Shown here: piece after piece, positions 12,151 through 20,547 of the stretch
Layout of the letters: the number at the start of each line of letters is the position of its first letter
Position numbering within the stretch: the stretch's first letter is position 1
Assembly: GCA_022446815.1 (NCBI GenBank)
Contig: JAKVCD010000001.1
Coordinates: 66,740-130,739, forward strand
DNA length: 64,000 bases
Reading direction: 5' to 3'
From: Planctomycetota bacterium
GTDB lineage: Bacteria > Planctomycetota > UBA1135 > GCA-002686595
Notes under the pieces: model-generated
What the model was told of the DNA's origin: nothing
What the model saw: the letters and a program-made list of their open reading frames with translations, nothing else
The model's database searches: none
Translations under genes and position numbers: made by a program

Positions 12151-13868
12151 GAGGCGGCCTCCTCTGTCTTGGAGACGTCCATCTTGATCGTGATGCGTTC
12201 GACGATGATGCCCTCACCGTTCTCGAGCGGGTCAGTCCGCGCGGGGTTGAAGTCTAGATGCCAGGGCTGCTCTTCGATCGCGCCCCTGAAGGCCTCAAAG
12301 TGCTCCGTCCCGGTCGCGGCGTCCTCCGCGAAGAAGGTGATATCCATGATCACGACCACGCTGTCAGGGGTCGTGCTGTTGCCTCGGTTGTAGGTCGACT
12401 TGAGGGAGCGGATCGAGGGGCGCGCGCCGGCCGACTTCGTGTCATCTAAGACGTCGAGGACGTAGGTGGCCCCTTTCAGCGCCGACTGCGGCTGAACGAA
12501 GTCGCCGCCCTGCCCGAGCTCTTTCTCGAGGCCCGCGACCATGCCCTTCAAACGGCTCTCTAGATAGTCCATCTGCCCGTAGCTCGAGAGCTCGGGGTCC
12601 GTCCGGAACTCATTCTCTGGGGTGCGACCCGTGAAGTTCTTCACGTACTTCGCCATCCAGTCGGGCGGCGGGTTCAGGTTCCCCGCGTCCTCCATGTTCG
12701 GCGGAATCATGAAGCTCACCGCCGCGTCTCTCCAGTAGCTAACGGCGGTGTTGATCTTCTTGTACTCCTTGTCGAGGCCGATATTCCAGACGCCCAGGAA
12801 CGTCAGCAAGAGAAGTGATGCGACCGCGAGGGGCAGCTCAAGTCTCTCCATCGTGCCTGTGAATCGCAGCTCCTCTCTCCGGAGGCTCTGGCTCACGATG
12901 CCGCCGCCGAGCTGGCTCACAGCTGCTCCATAGGCGGCAGCGCAGCGGCTCGCGCAGGCAGCGGTGTCAGGGAGGCCCTCGATGGGCACGACCGGGACGT
13001 CCAAGATCTCCGAGCCGATCAGCCCGGGCATGTCATAGCCGGCGACGATGACTCGGTCGAGGGGATGGAGCGTGCGAGCGCCTGAGATGGAGCGCGCGAG
13101 CTCTCGCTGCATCCTCGCGAGCACTTGTGCCCGCGCCGCCTCGAAGCCGCCTTCGTCGGCGGGCTCATCGAAGACGTCTTCGTCCTCGAGCAACTCCACC
13201 TCACCGTCAGGAGCTGCGGCCTCCTCCTCTTCGGTAGGCGCTGCGGGGGCGATGTGAGTCATGGCGCCCTGCTTGATAGAGCGCAGCTCGCGAAGCTCGC
13301 CGCCGTCTAAGACGGCGATGGATGAGCTGTCTTCCCCTACGAAAACGACCAGGCTCGCGCTCTCGGGCGTGAGGGCTCCGGCAGCGGTCGCTGCGTTTAC
13401 GATCGAGCCGTTATCAGCATCTACCTCGATGGGTTCGACCCCTCCCTTCTCGCAGAGGTCTAAGATCGCCTGCAGGTCTGCCTTCGGGACGATCGTCGTG
13501 AGCAGCGAGCACGAGTCCTTAGTAGAGCTTAGGCGGTGCCAGTCGACGACAACGTCGTCGATGTTGAACTGAGGGAGCTCGCTCTCGACCTCAAACTTGA
13601 CGACCTTCTCGATCTTGTCGTCGTCATTGATCGGCAGGTTGAGTCTCCGGAAGGCCGCGAGTCCACCCTCCACCACGACACGTAGCCCGTCCTTCGGGAT
13701 GTCGTGACGTGAAGCGAGGTCTCTCAAGACCTCTGCCGCGCCGTCCGGGTCAGCGAGGGAGAGCTCTCCCGCCTCCGAGGCTACGACCTTGTGCTTCTTC
13801 GCGCTCCCATCTAGGAGCACGAGCTCATAGCCCCTCGGGCCGATTCTGAGTCCGCATGCCTTGGCCAT
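12147..13868 (-). CDS. PilM/GspL-like protein: actin-fold domain plus membrane anchor and periplasmic domain
   Basis: A 573-residue protein. The N-terminal ~320 residues resemble the actin-like fold of PilM/GspL (GLRIGPRGYELVLLDG at the start; conserved-looking RLNLP and KFEVESELPQF segments). An acidic linker rich in Glu and Asp (about residues 203-235) interrupts this part. A membrane helix lies at about residues 340-360 (LPLAVASLLLLTFLGVWNIGL), and ~210 periplasmic residues follow, as in GspL or a PilM-PilN fusion. The gene starts directly after the TAG of the upstream gene (TAGATG) and overlaps the PilO-like gene. No pilB/gspE ATPase, secretin or prepilin gene is in the window, so the machine it serves cannot be named. 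Confidence 0.65.
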   Translation of the reverse strand: MAKACGLRIGPRGYELVLLDGSAKKHKVVASEAGELSLADPDGAAEVLRDLASRHDIPKDGLRVVVEGGLAAFRRLNLPINDDDKIEKVVKFEVESELPQFNIDDVVVDWHRLSSTKDSCSLLTTIVPKADLQAILDLCEKGGVEPIEVDADNGSIVNAATAAGALTPESASLVVFVGEDSSSIAVLDGGELRELRSIKQGAMTHIAPAAPTEEEEAAAPDGEVELLEDEDVFDEPADEGGFEAARAQVLARMQRELARSISGARTLHPLDRVIVAGYDMPGLIGSEILDVPVVPIEGLPDTAACASRCAAAYGAAVSQLGGGIVSQSLRREELRFTGTMERLELPLAVASLLLLTFLGVWNIGLDKEYKKINTAVSYWRDAAVSFMIPPNMEDAGNLNPPPDWMAKYVKNFTGRTPENEFRTDPELSSYGQMDYLESRLKGMVAGLEKELGQGGDFVQPQSALKGATYVLDVLDDTKSAGARPSIRSLKSTYNRGNSTTPDSVVVIMDITFFAEDAATGTEHFEAFRGAIEEQPWHLDFNPARTDPLENGEGIIVERITIKMDVSKTEEAAS

Positions 13869-14267
13869 CTAGACCTCTCTTTCCGTCTTGAGCATCACGA
13901 GATTTTGCTCTGCGAAGCGATCAAATTCACTGCGCGAGGCGGGAGGAATCACACGTTCTCGGATCAGCGACCAGTAGCGGCTCCCCAGCTCGAGCAGCTC
14001 GGGCTCCATGTTCTCCATTGAGCGCGCCGTCTGCTGGTCTCTCACTCGCGCGAGGTCTTGCTCATAGTTCACCAAGACCACGCCCAGGAGCTCTGCGCGC
14101 TCGGGGTCGAGCTCGAACTGCTCAACGAGGCGCTTGCGGTAGCCCCCGAAGTCGCCGGAAGCGGCCGGCTCTTCAACCCTGAGGGCAGAGAGCAAGAGCC
14201 CTGCTGCGAGGCCAGCGAGGAATGAGGTGCCAGCCAAGAGCGTGATCCAGGCGCGCGGTCCGCTCAC
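13869..14267 (-). CDS. Small membrane-anchored protein, Spy/CpxP-like helical domain
   Basis: A 132-residue protein with one N-terminal membrane helix (about residues 8-28, TLLAGTSFLAGLAAGLLLSAL) and a helical, charged periplasmic part (YRKRLVEQFELDPERAEL onward). The pattern of short amphipathic helices with conserved-looking LDPER and RSEFDRF resembles periplasmic metal-sensor or Spy/CpxP-type proteins that often accompany ECF sigma systems; this is an inference from pattern only. It overlaps the anti-sigma gene by 4 bp and abuts the PilM-like gene. Confidence 0.6.
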   Translation of the reverse strand: MSGPRAWITLLAGTSFLAGLAAGLLLSALRVEEPAASGDFGGYRKRLVEQFELDPERAELLGVVLVNYEQDLARVRDQQTARSMENMEPELLELGSRYWSLIRERVIPPASRSEFDRFAEQNLVMLKTEREV

Positions 14268-14746
14268 CGGTCGAGCCCTTCAGAGGGTCGCCCCTCTCCG
14301 TTGTCCATGGCCTCGAGCCTGTTGAGGGCCTCCTCGAGGCTCATCGTGGCTCCGTCATCCGCGCGCAGTTGGCCACCCGTAGGGACATCCACTGCACGGA
14401 TCACACCAGAGAGCACCAAGAGCAGGGCTGCTGCCGCAGCGGTCATCCTCAAGACGAAGGGCAGGATCGGCGCGAGGGGCTCGGCCGTGACCGGCGCCTC
14501 GCCGGTGTCTCCTTGGAAGGCGCGGCGCGCGACCCGAGCAGCGAAGCCGTCAGGGACGCTGACCTCAGGGGTCGGGACGAACCAGTGCCGCTGAGCCTTG
14601 TGTGCTTGAGTCTTCGTGCGACAGTCCGCGCATTCCATCAAATGCTGACGTAGCGGGCTGGCCCGATCAGCCGAGAGCTCACCGTCTAGGTAGGCCGGCA
14701 CGAGCGCTCGCGCTTCGTCGCAGGTGAAATCATTCGAGTTCTTCAT
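14264..14746 (-). CDS. Anti-sigma factor with N-terminal zinc finger (zf-HC2)
   Basis: A 160-residue protein. Its first ~45 residues carry the zinc-binding anti-sigma motif Cys9 ... His35-x3-Cys39-x2-Cys42 (HLMECADC), the fold that clamps ECF sigma factors. A membrane helix follows at about residues 96-118 (VLRMTAAAAALLLVLSGVI), then a short periplasmic acidic tail. It lies 45 bp downstream of the ECF sigma gene and overlaps the next gene. The expected role is to hold the sigma factor at the membrane until released by a signal. Confidence 0.88.
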   Translation of the reverse strand: MKNSNDFTCDEARALVPAYLDGELSADRASPLRQHLMECADCRTKTQAHKAQRHWFVPTPEVSVPDGFAARVARRAFQGDTGEAPVTAEPLAPILPFVLRMTAAAAALLLVLSGVIRAVDVPTGGQLRADDGATMSLEEALNRLEAMDNGEGRPSEGLDR

Positions 14747-14791
14747 GGTGTGTCCCCTAAGAGTTCTGGGTCTCCTTGGGATGTGATGCCC

Positions 14792-15424
14792 CTAGGCGTC
14801 GCCTCCAGGGCTGAATTCAGGGAAGTCCTTCGTCAAGCGCTCTCTGAAGCGGGCTCGCGCGCGGAACAGGCGAGACTCGACGGTCCCGATCGAGATACCG
14901 AGCACGTCGGCGATCTCCTGATAGGAGCGCTCCTCGAACTCGCGCATGACGAGCACGGTGCGGAAGATGTCCGGGAGCTCGGCCAGCACCTTGTGCGTCA
15001 CCTCGGCGATCTCTTCGCGCTCGATGTTCACGTTCGGCGCGAAGCCGTCAGTGGGCTCAGGGCGTGCTAAGACCTCAGGGTCTTCGACGCTCTGAATGGG
15101 TGAGCGGCCTCGGCGCTTGAGAAAGTCGAGGATCGTGTTCGTCGCGATCCGGTAGATCCAGGTGTAGAAGCTGGACTGATGATGGAATGTGTCGAGCCGG
15201 CGGAAGGCCTTGAGGAAGGACTCCTGCACCACGTCCTCGATCTCGACGGGGTTCTTCGTGTAGTGGCGGGCGAGGGCGAAGAGCCGCTCTTGGTAGCGCT
15301 CGACTAGGAGCTGGAAGGAGAGCTGGTTCCCCGCGAGGGTCTCCTCCACGAGGAGCGCGTCCTCACGCGCCTGGGCAGACCGCGAGGTCCGCTCCTCGTG
15401 GCTGTCGTTGGAGTTGGTGGTCAT
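14792..15424 (-). CDS. ECF-type RNA polymerase sigma factor
   Basis: A 210-residue protein. The ATG at 15424 was chosen because GGAG lies 8 nt upstream; the upstream ATGs at 15439 and 15451 lack this. Region 2 is seen as FQLLVERYQERLFALA and EDVVQESFLKAFRRLDTF with the -10 recognition stretch FYTWIYRIATNTILDFLKRR. Region 4 is the helix-turn-helix YQEIADVLGISIGTVESRLFRARARFRE. It is followed by its presumed zinc-finger anti-sigma factor and then by the pilus/secretion-like genes, so it probably controls its own operon. Confidence 0.93.
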   Translation of the reverse strand: MTTNSNDSHEERTSRSAQAREDALLVEETLAGNQLSFQLLVERYQERLFALARHYTKNPVEIEDVVQESFLKAFRRLDTFHHQSSFYTWIYRIATNTILDFLKRRGRSPIQSVEDPEVLARPEPTDGFAPNVNIEREEIAEVTHKVLAELPDIFRTVLVMREFEERSYQEIADVLGISIGTVESRLFRARARFRERLTKDFPEFSPGGDA

Positions 15425-15470
15425 CGCAAGGGCTCCCATAACGAGGCCCATAGACGCCGCAGGCAGGACT

Positions 15471-16727
15471 CTATTCCCGCTCGCCTGACGATCCCTCGAG
15501 GCCCTCGAAGGCATGTCCAAGCTTATCGCGCTTTGTGCGCAAGTACTTGAGGTTCTTAGGGTTGGGGTCGGCCACTAGTGAGAGTTGGTCGACGATATCC
15601 AGCCCGTAGCCCCCTAGACCGGCGATCTTCTTGGGGTTGTTTGTCAGGAGCCGCATGTGGCGGACCCCTAGGTAATGGAGGATTTGGGCCCCTAGACCGT
15701 ACTCCCTGAGGTCCGGAGCGAAGCCCAAGGCCTGGTTCGCCTCGACCGTATCCAAGCCCTGATCTTGAAGGCTGTAGGCCTTCAGCTTGTTGGCTAGGCC
15801 GATCCCGCGGCCCTCTTGGCGCATGTAAACCAGGCAAGCGTGCTCCTTCCCGCCGAGGATCTCGAGCGCCTGATCAAGCTGCTCGCCGCAGTCGCAGCGC
15901 AGCGAGTGAAAGACGTCGCCGGTCAGGCACTCAGAGTGCACCCGCACGAAGACGGGCTCCTCACAAGCTAGGTTAGGCCCATCTGGACCAGCACTCTGCA
16001 TGCCTCTGGTCAGCGCCATGTGCTCCTTCCCGTCGATCTTCGAACGGAAGAGGTGCGCCCTGAATGAGCCAAAAGGGGTGGGCATGGGGAGGTCCAACTC
16101 CACGGGCTCGATCAGGCGTTCATTGATGCGCCTGTATGCGATGAGGTCTGCGATCGTGCAGATCTTGAGGTCGTGCTTCTCCGCAAAGGCCTCGAGCTCT
16201 GGCATGCGCGCCATCGTCCCGTCGTCGTTCATGATCTCGCAGATCACGCCAGCGCCGCGTGCACCAGAGAGGTGTGCTAAGTCGACAATGCCTTCTGTTT
16301 GACCACCACGGACCAAGACGCCGCCATCTTTGGCCCGCAGCGGGAAGATGTGGCCGGGGCGGGCCAAGTCTTCTGGGACAGCGTTCCTGCGCGCTGCGGT
16401 CAGGATCGTGTGCGCTCGGTCAGCGGCGCTGATCCCTGTAGTGACTCCTGTTGCAGCCTCAATAGAGACGGTGAACCCCGTCCCCATACTGCTCGTGTTC
16501 ACGGAGGCCTGAGGCTCCAGCTCGAGCTGGTCACAGATCTTGTCCTCGAGGGGCATGCACACGAGGCCGCGCCCTTCACGGACCATGAAGTTGATCGCTT
16601 CAGGGGTGACGTGCTCTGCGAGCATCGCCAGGTCGCCCTCGTTCTCGCGACCGGGGTCGTCCACGAGGATGATCATCTTCCCTGCGCGGAGGTCTTCGAT
16701 GACTTCGGGGATGCTGCTGGTGGCCAT
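15471..16727 (-). CDS. ribBA: Bifunctional DHBP synthase / GTP cyclohydrolase II
   Basis: A 418-residue protein that makes both starting branches of riboflavin: dihydroxybutanone phosphate from ribulose 5-phosphate (N-terminal half) and the pyrimidine intermediate from GTP (C-terminal half). The ATG at 16727 gives the canonical start (IPEVIEDLRAGKMIILVDD); an ATG at 16772 is upstream. RibB signatures are DDPGRENEGDLAMLAEHVTP and the HIFPLRAKDGGVLVRGGQTE stretch. RibA signatures are the zinc ligands in HSECLTGDVFHSLRCDCGEQ and the QEGRGIGLANKLKAY loop. No FMN riboswitch was recognised in the leader. Confidence 0.96.
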   Translation of the reverse strand: MATSSIPEVIEDLRAGKMIILVDDPGRENEGDLAMLAEHVTPEAINFMVREGRGLVCMPLEDKICDQLELEPQASVNTSSMGTGFTVSIEAATGVTTGISAADRAHTILTAARRNAVPEDLARPGHIFPLRAKDGGVLVRGGQTEGIVDLAHLSGARGAGVICEIMNDDGTMARMPELEAFAEKHDLKICTIADLIAYRRINERLIEPVELDLPMPTPFGSFRAHLFRSKIDGKEHMALTRGMQSAGPDGPNLACEEPVFVRVHSECLTGDVFHSLRCDCGEQLDQALEILGGKEHACLVYMRQEGRGIGLANKLKAYSLQDQGLDTVEANQALGFAPDLREYGLGAQILHYLGVRHMRLLTNNPKKIAGLGGYGLDIVDQLSLVADPNPKNLKYLRTKRDKLGHAFEGLEGSSGERE

Positions 16728-17072
16728 TACGTTCAGCTCGTGGTGGGTGGTGGGCCCCTCTTTGGGCTCCATGGACCACGCATTCTAAGCCAGCCCGCCT
16801 TAAGGCTCGCCCCCCTACCCCCCAGATCCTGCGTTCAGATCCGGTGAACGCTCTATAAGCCTGTTCTGACGGGGTTTTTCGTGGGCTCTGAGCTCCTCGT
16901 CTGCCGTGCAAGCGCCTAGGGGGCTCACCCTACAGCCTCGAGAGGCTGAGCGCTGACGGCCCTGCCCAGCCTGAGATGCCTTCGGAAAATCCAAGGAGTG
17001 CTCCATTTCTTCGAGTTCGCATTCCGAAGAGGTTGGGTACCGGGGAGGCCTACCCAGCCCCTCGACGTCCCC
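16728..17072. other. 345-bp intergenic region between ribBA and the protease gene
   Basis: This divergent region should hold promoters for ribBA (minus) and the protease (plus). It contains a short inverted repeat TGGGTA...TACCCA at about 17034-17056 and a direct repeat of CTGACGG, but no ORF with a protein-like translation and no recognised riboswitch, tRNA or terminator with a T tract. The conserved core strings of the FMN riboswitch are not seen. Confidence 0.5.
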
Positions 17073-18263
17073 ATGCGAAGCTCACAATGGATCATCGCGC
17101 TCTTAGCCCTCTTAGGCGCCGCGCAAGCCCATCAGGCCTGGATGACTTCAGGGCGCCTGCGCGCTCTGGAGACTACGGACGCTTGGGCACGTGAGAGCGC
17201 GCAGCTTGAGCGTGAGCGCCGCTCGCAGGCGCGCGCACAGCTCAAGGCGCAGACCGAAGAGCTCACAGAGCTGCGCGGAAAGCTAGGCGACCTCGATCAG
17301 TGGCGCGCCGACTTCGACGCCTTCGCCGCTGCCACGCGCAGCTCCAACCGACTCCTGAAGATCGAGCTTCAGAGCGCGCTCGCTGATCGAGGCCCTGATG
17401 CGAGCGGAGGGGAGGAGCTCGAGGCTAGGCTCCGTGCGACCCTCAGAGAACATGAGGAGCGCTTGGACGCGACGGACAGCGTGATGGCCGACCTCCAGCT
17501 GCGCTTCGAGTCCAACAAAGACTCCCTCGCGATGTTGAGCGAGGCTGCCTCCTCCATCGCGTCTCAGGACGAGGCTGCGCGCTGGGACAATCTCTTGGGC
17601 CCTGCAGTGCAGCTCACCGGCGGAGGCACGATCGGGAGCGCAGTGCTCTTGCCTGGGGAGCTCACCCAAGATGGCTGGCGGACCCGCGCGCTGACAGCCT
17701 GGCACGTGGTGAGAGACATCCGCCTCGGGCTCGGCGAAGACGCCTTGATCCCAGTGATGATCTACAGCGAGGACGGAAGCGCTCGTGAAGAGCGTGCGCG
17801 TCTCCTCTGCAAAGACGCAGGCATGGACATCGCACTCCTAGAGATCACCTCCACCAACGCTCGCCTCCCTCAGGCTCGCCTCGCCTCCCGCGAGCGACTC
17901 CGCGAGATCGAGGTCTTCGAGCCGATCTACGCTGTCGGCTGCCCCCTGGGCAACGACCCGATCCCTACTCATGGTCAGCTCAGTGACCCTCATCACGAGG
18001 TGGATGGCACCAACCACTGGATGATCAGCGCGCCTACCTACATCGGAAACTCCGGCGGCGGGATCTTCCACGCGAGCACTGACGAGCTCATCGGGATCTT
18101 CTCCAAGATCTACACCCACGGCACTTTGCGACCCACGGTCATCCCCCACATGGGCCTCGCCGTGCCCCTAGATGAGATCTATGACTGGCTCGAGGTCGAA
18201 GGCTTCGCCTCCCTCACTCCTCAGCCGACTGAGCCCATCGTGGCTACGGCCTCCGCACGCTGA
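17073..18263 (+). CDS. Trypsin-like serine protease with N-terminal coiled coil
   Basis: A 396-residue exported or membrane-anchored protein. The ATG at 17073 gives a signal-like helix (SSQWIIALLALLGAAQAHQAW); an in-frame GTG at 16998 would only add an uncharged leader. Residues ~30-170 are Glu/Arg/Leu-rich coiled coil. The protease domain follows, with the triad as TAWHVV (His), DIALLEI (Asp) and YIGNSGGGIF (Ser). GCPLGNDPIPTHGQLS resembles the S1C/HtrA core, but no PDZ domain follows, so this is not a standard DegP. Substrate and stimulus are unknown; the coiled coil probably drives oligomerisation. Confidence 0.85.
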   Translation: MRSSQWIIALLALLGAAQAHQAWMTSGRLRALETTDAWARESAQLERERRSQARAQLKAQTEELTELRGKLGDLDQWRADFDAFAAATRSSNRLLKIELQSALADRGPDASGGEELEARLRATLREHEERLDATDSVMADLQLRFESNKDSLAMLSEAASSIASQDEAARWDNLLGPAVQLTGGGTIGSAVLLPGELTQDGWRTRALTAWHVVRDIRLGLGEDALIPVMIYSEDGSAREERARLLCKDAGMDIALLEITSTNARLPQARLASRERLREIEVFEPIYAVGCPLGNDPIPTHGQLSDPHHEVDGTNHWMISAPTYIGNSGGGIFHASTDELIGIFSKIYTHGTLRPTVIPHMGLAVPLDEIYDWLEVEGFASLTPQPTEPIVATASAR

Positions 18264-18360
18264 GCTGTTGCAAATAGATACAGACTTCGCTGTAGAAGGA
18301 CTTTCGCCCTCGTCTCATCGCCTCGACATACTCGACGATGATGACGATCAAGGGCGCAAC

Positions 18361-19944
18361 TCAGTGACGGAAGTGCCGCTGGCCAGTGAAGACCATCGTC
18401 GCCCCCAACCGGTCACAAGCTGCGACGACCTCGTCATCTCGCACGCTACCTCCGGGCTGAAGGATCGCCGTCGCGCCGGCCTCGATCGCAGCTTCCACCC
18501 CGTCAGGGAAGGGGAAGAAGGCGTCCGATGCCAGCACGCAACCTTGTGCTTCATCACCAGCCTTTCGAGCGGCGAGGTGCACAGAGTCCACCCTGCTCAT
18601 CTGACCAGCGCCCACACCCATGACCCTTGTCCCCTTGCAGAAGACGATCGAGTTGGACTTCACGTGCTTGCCGACCTTCTCAGCGAAGCGAAGTGACTCC
18701 TCTTCCGCAGGAGTCGGCTTCTTCTCGGTCGCGACCGTCCACTCTCCAGAGATCGCGAGGTCACGGTCCTGCAGCAAGAAGCCGCCAGCGAGCTTCTTAA
18801 ACTCGACGTCTTCGCATGAGCGCGAGCTGGGGCCATAGGGGCCGCAGGCTAAGAGCCTGACGCTCTTGCACCACTTGGGCTTCGTGGTGAGCAGCTCGAA
18901 GGCGTCCTCATCAAAGGAGGGGGCGATGATCGCCTCCACGAAGCGATTGCCGTCCACAAGGAAGGTGGCCGAGGCCATGTCGACCGGCCGAGTGAAGGCT
19001 AAGACCGAGCCGAAGGCTGAGAGCGGGTCACCGGCCCAAGCCGCCTCCAGCGCCTCGGCGATGGTGTCCGCGACCGCTGCCCCGCAAGGGTTGTTGTGCT
19101 TGGTCACAGCGACGAAGGGCTCGCTGAACTCCTTCGCGAGGTTGTGGGCTGCGTCGAGGTCGACGAAGTTGTTGTAGCTGAGCGCCTTCCCGTTGAGGAC
19201 CTCCGCGTTCGCCGCGCTCGGCTCTCCAGTGTCGCCCGTCGTGTAGAACGCCGCAGTCTGGTGCGGGTTCTCGCCATAGCGAAGCTCCATCTGCTTGAGC
19301 CCTGCCGTCGCGTAGCTCGAGGGCCAACGTGACTCGGTGCGTTTCTCCGCGACCTCTTGGCTGTGAAGCCAACCTGAGATCGCCGTGTCATAGCGCGCGG
19401 TCAACGCAAAGGCCTTCGCCGCGAGCTCGCGTCGGAACTCTTCACTGATGACGCCCTCCTGCGACTGCATCTCTTCGACAGCGCGGCCATAGTCGGCCGG
19501 GTCTGTGAGGATCGCGACGTGACGATGGTTCTTAGCGGCGGACCGGACCATGCTCGGACCGCCGATGTCGATCTGCTCGACCGCCTCAGGCCGCGTCACG
19601 CCCTCCCTCGCGACGGTCTCTTCAAAGGGATAGAGGTTCACGACGACGAGGTCGATCCCGCCGATGTCGTGGGCCTCCATCGCCTCGACGTGCGACGCCT
19701 CATCGCGTAGCGCGAGGATGCCGCCATGGACCTTCGGGTGCAGGGTTTTCACCCGCCCATTCATCATCTCGGGGAAGCCAGTGTGCTCAGACACCTCACG
19801 CACAGGGACGCCCGCCTCAGCGATCGCCTTGTGTGTTCCGCCCGTGGAGAGGAGCTCGACCCCGAGCTCGTGGAGGGACTGGGCCAAGGCCGTGATCCCT
19901 GTCTTGTCGCTGACGCTGATCAGCGCGCGCTGAATTCTCTGCAT
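18361..19944 (-). CDS. purH: Bifunctional AICAR formyltransferase / IMP cyclohydrolase
   Basis: A 527-residue protein performing the last two steps of IMP synthesis. The ATG at 19944 is taken; an in-frame TTG two codons earlier is possible. The N-terminal cyclohydrolase domain starts RALISVSDKTGITALAQSL and has VSEHTGFPEMMNGRVKTLHPK. The C-terminal transformylase has YGENPHQTAAFY, KHNNPCGAA and the terminal MVFTGQRHFRH typical of the family. It lies 131 bp downstream of, and on the same strand as, the UGA-containing thioredoxin-like gene. Confidence 0.97.
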   Translation of the reverse strand: MQRIQRALISVSDKTGITALAQSLHELGVELLSTGGTHKAIAEAGVPVREVSEHTGFPEMMNGRVKTLHPKVHGGILALRDEASHVEAMEAHDIGGIDLVVVNLYPFEETVAREGVTRPEAVEQIDIGGPSMVRSAAKNHRHVAILTDPADYGRAVEEMQSQEGVISEEFRRELAAKAFALTARYDTAISGWLHSQEVAEKRTESRWPSSYATAGLKQMELRYGENPHQTAAFYTTGDTGEPSAANAEVLNGKALSYNNFVDLDAAHNLAKEFSEPFVAVTKHNNPCGAAVADTIAEALEAAWAGDPLSAFGSVLAFTRPVDMASATFLVDGNRFVEAIIAPSFDEDAFELLTTKPKWCKSVRLLACGPYGPSSRSCEDVEFKKLAGGFLLQDRDLAISGEWTVATEKKPTPAEEESLRFAEKVGKHVKSNSIVFCKGTRVMGVGAGQMSRVDSVHLAARKAGDEAQGCVLASDAFFPFPDGVEAAIEAGATAILQPGGSVRDDEVVAACDRLGATMVFTGQRHFRH

Positions 19945-20075
19945 GTTCAACAGCCCACCCGGGCTCGAAGAAACCTGTGGAACGCTCCCCGTTGACCCCG
20001 CCGGCCCCGAGGAAGGGGGCGAGTGTACCGGGCAGCGGCGCGCCCCTCGATCTCTGTCTCAGGGAATCCGAGCGC

Positions 20076-20465
20076 TCAGCCGTCAGCGCCGAGGAGGGCC
20101 AGCAAGCTCTCCGGCGTCTGCATCCCGCTGGCCCCTCCGAGGAACTGGCCGCTGGAGTCTGCCACGATCACGAAGGGCAGCATGTAGGCGTCCTCGAGCT
20201 TACGGGCGAGGTCGACGACCTCCTCCTCGGGGTCATCGCAGTCCGCCGCGAGCGCGACAAAGCCCTCCTGGAGGACAGGTCCGATATCTGGGCGTGGGAT
20301 GAGAGCCTCGACGAGGCTCCTGCACTGGCCTCACAACTCCCGCCCAAACTCGATGAAGATCTTCTTCCCCCCCTCAGCGGCCGCCGCGTGGGCTGCGCCC
20401 CACTTGGTGTGCCAGTCGAGGGTTCCTTGGTCGTTGAAGTGGGGGTGTGCTCTCAATTCGCTCAT
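20076..20465 (-). CDS. Probable selenoprotein: thioredoxin-fold protein with in-frame UGA (U-G-Q-C)
   Basis: One frame runs from ATG 20465 to TGA 20078-20076 and is interrupted only by a TGA at 20333-20331 (codon 45). Read as selenocysteine it gives 129 residues. KKIFIEFGREL precedes U45-G-Q-C48-RSL, exactly where a thioredoxin active-site CxxC sits after the first core strand. The downstream part has LPFVIVADSSGQFLGG, the cis-proline loop and beta hairpin of the fold. A perfect 7-bp stem with loop GUC starts 12 nt after the UGA, matching a bacterial SECIS. The frame is open and protein-like on both sides. The true stop is also UGA. The alternative is a recent nonsense mutation of a Cys codon, which the hairpin argues against. 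A redox role, probably disulfide or peroxide handling, is inferred. Confidence 0.85.
20303..20319 (-). promoter_or_regulatory. Candidate bacterial SECIS stem-loop (thioredoxin-like gene)
   Basis: On the minus-strand RNA, GAGCCUC - GUC - GAGGCUC forms a perfect 7-bp stem with a 3-nt loop. The first loop base is G, 19 nt after the UGA at 20333-20331. Bacterial SECIS elements are hairpins inside the coding sequence just 3' of the UGA with a G among the first loop bases, so position and form fit. SelB binding is inferred. Confidence 0.75.
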
Positions 20466-20547
20466 GTCTCTCGTATTCGGTTCCAAGAGCATCGGATCGG
20501 CGTGCAATCTTGAGACGCTAGACTCCTGCACCGAAGATCATCATGAG

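Noticed and set aside
16773-16997. FMN riboswitch or 6S-type RNA upstream of ribBA
   Set aside because: The conserved FMN-riboswitch core strings are absent, and the CTGACGG repeats are direct and not inverted, so no closing stem forms.
19977-20513. Plus-strand ORF of 178 codons opposite the thioredoxin-like gene
   Set aside because: Its translation has no domain, signal or composition of a real protein, while the minus strand encodes a recognisable thioredoxin fold on both sides of the UGA.
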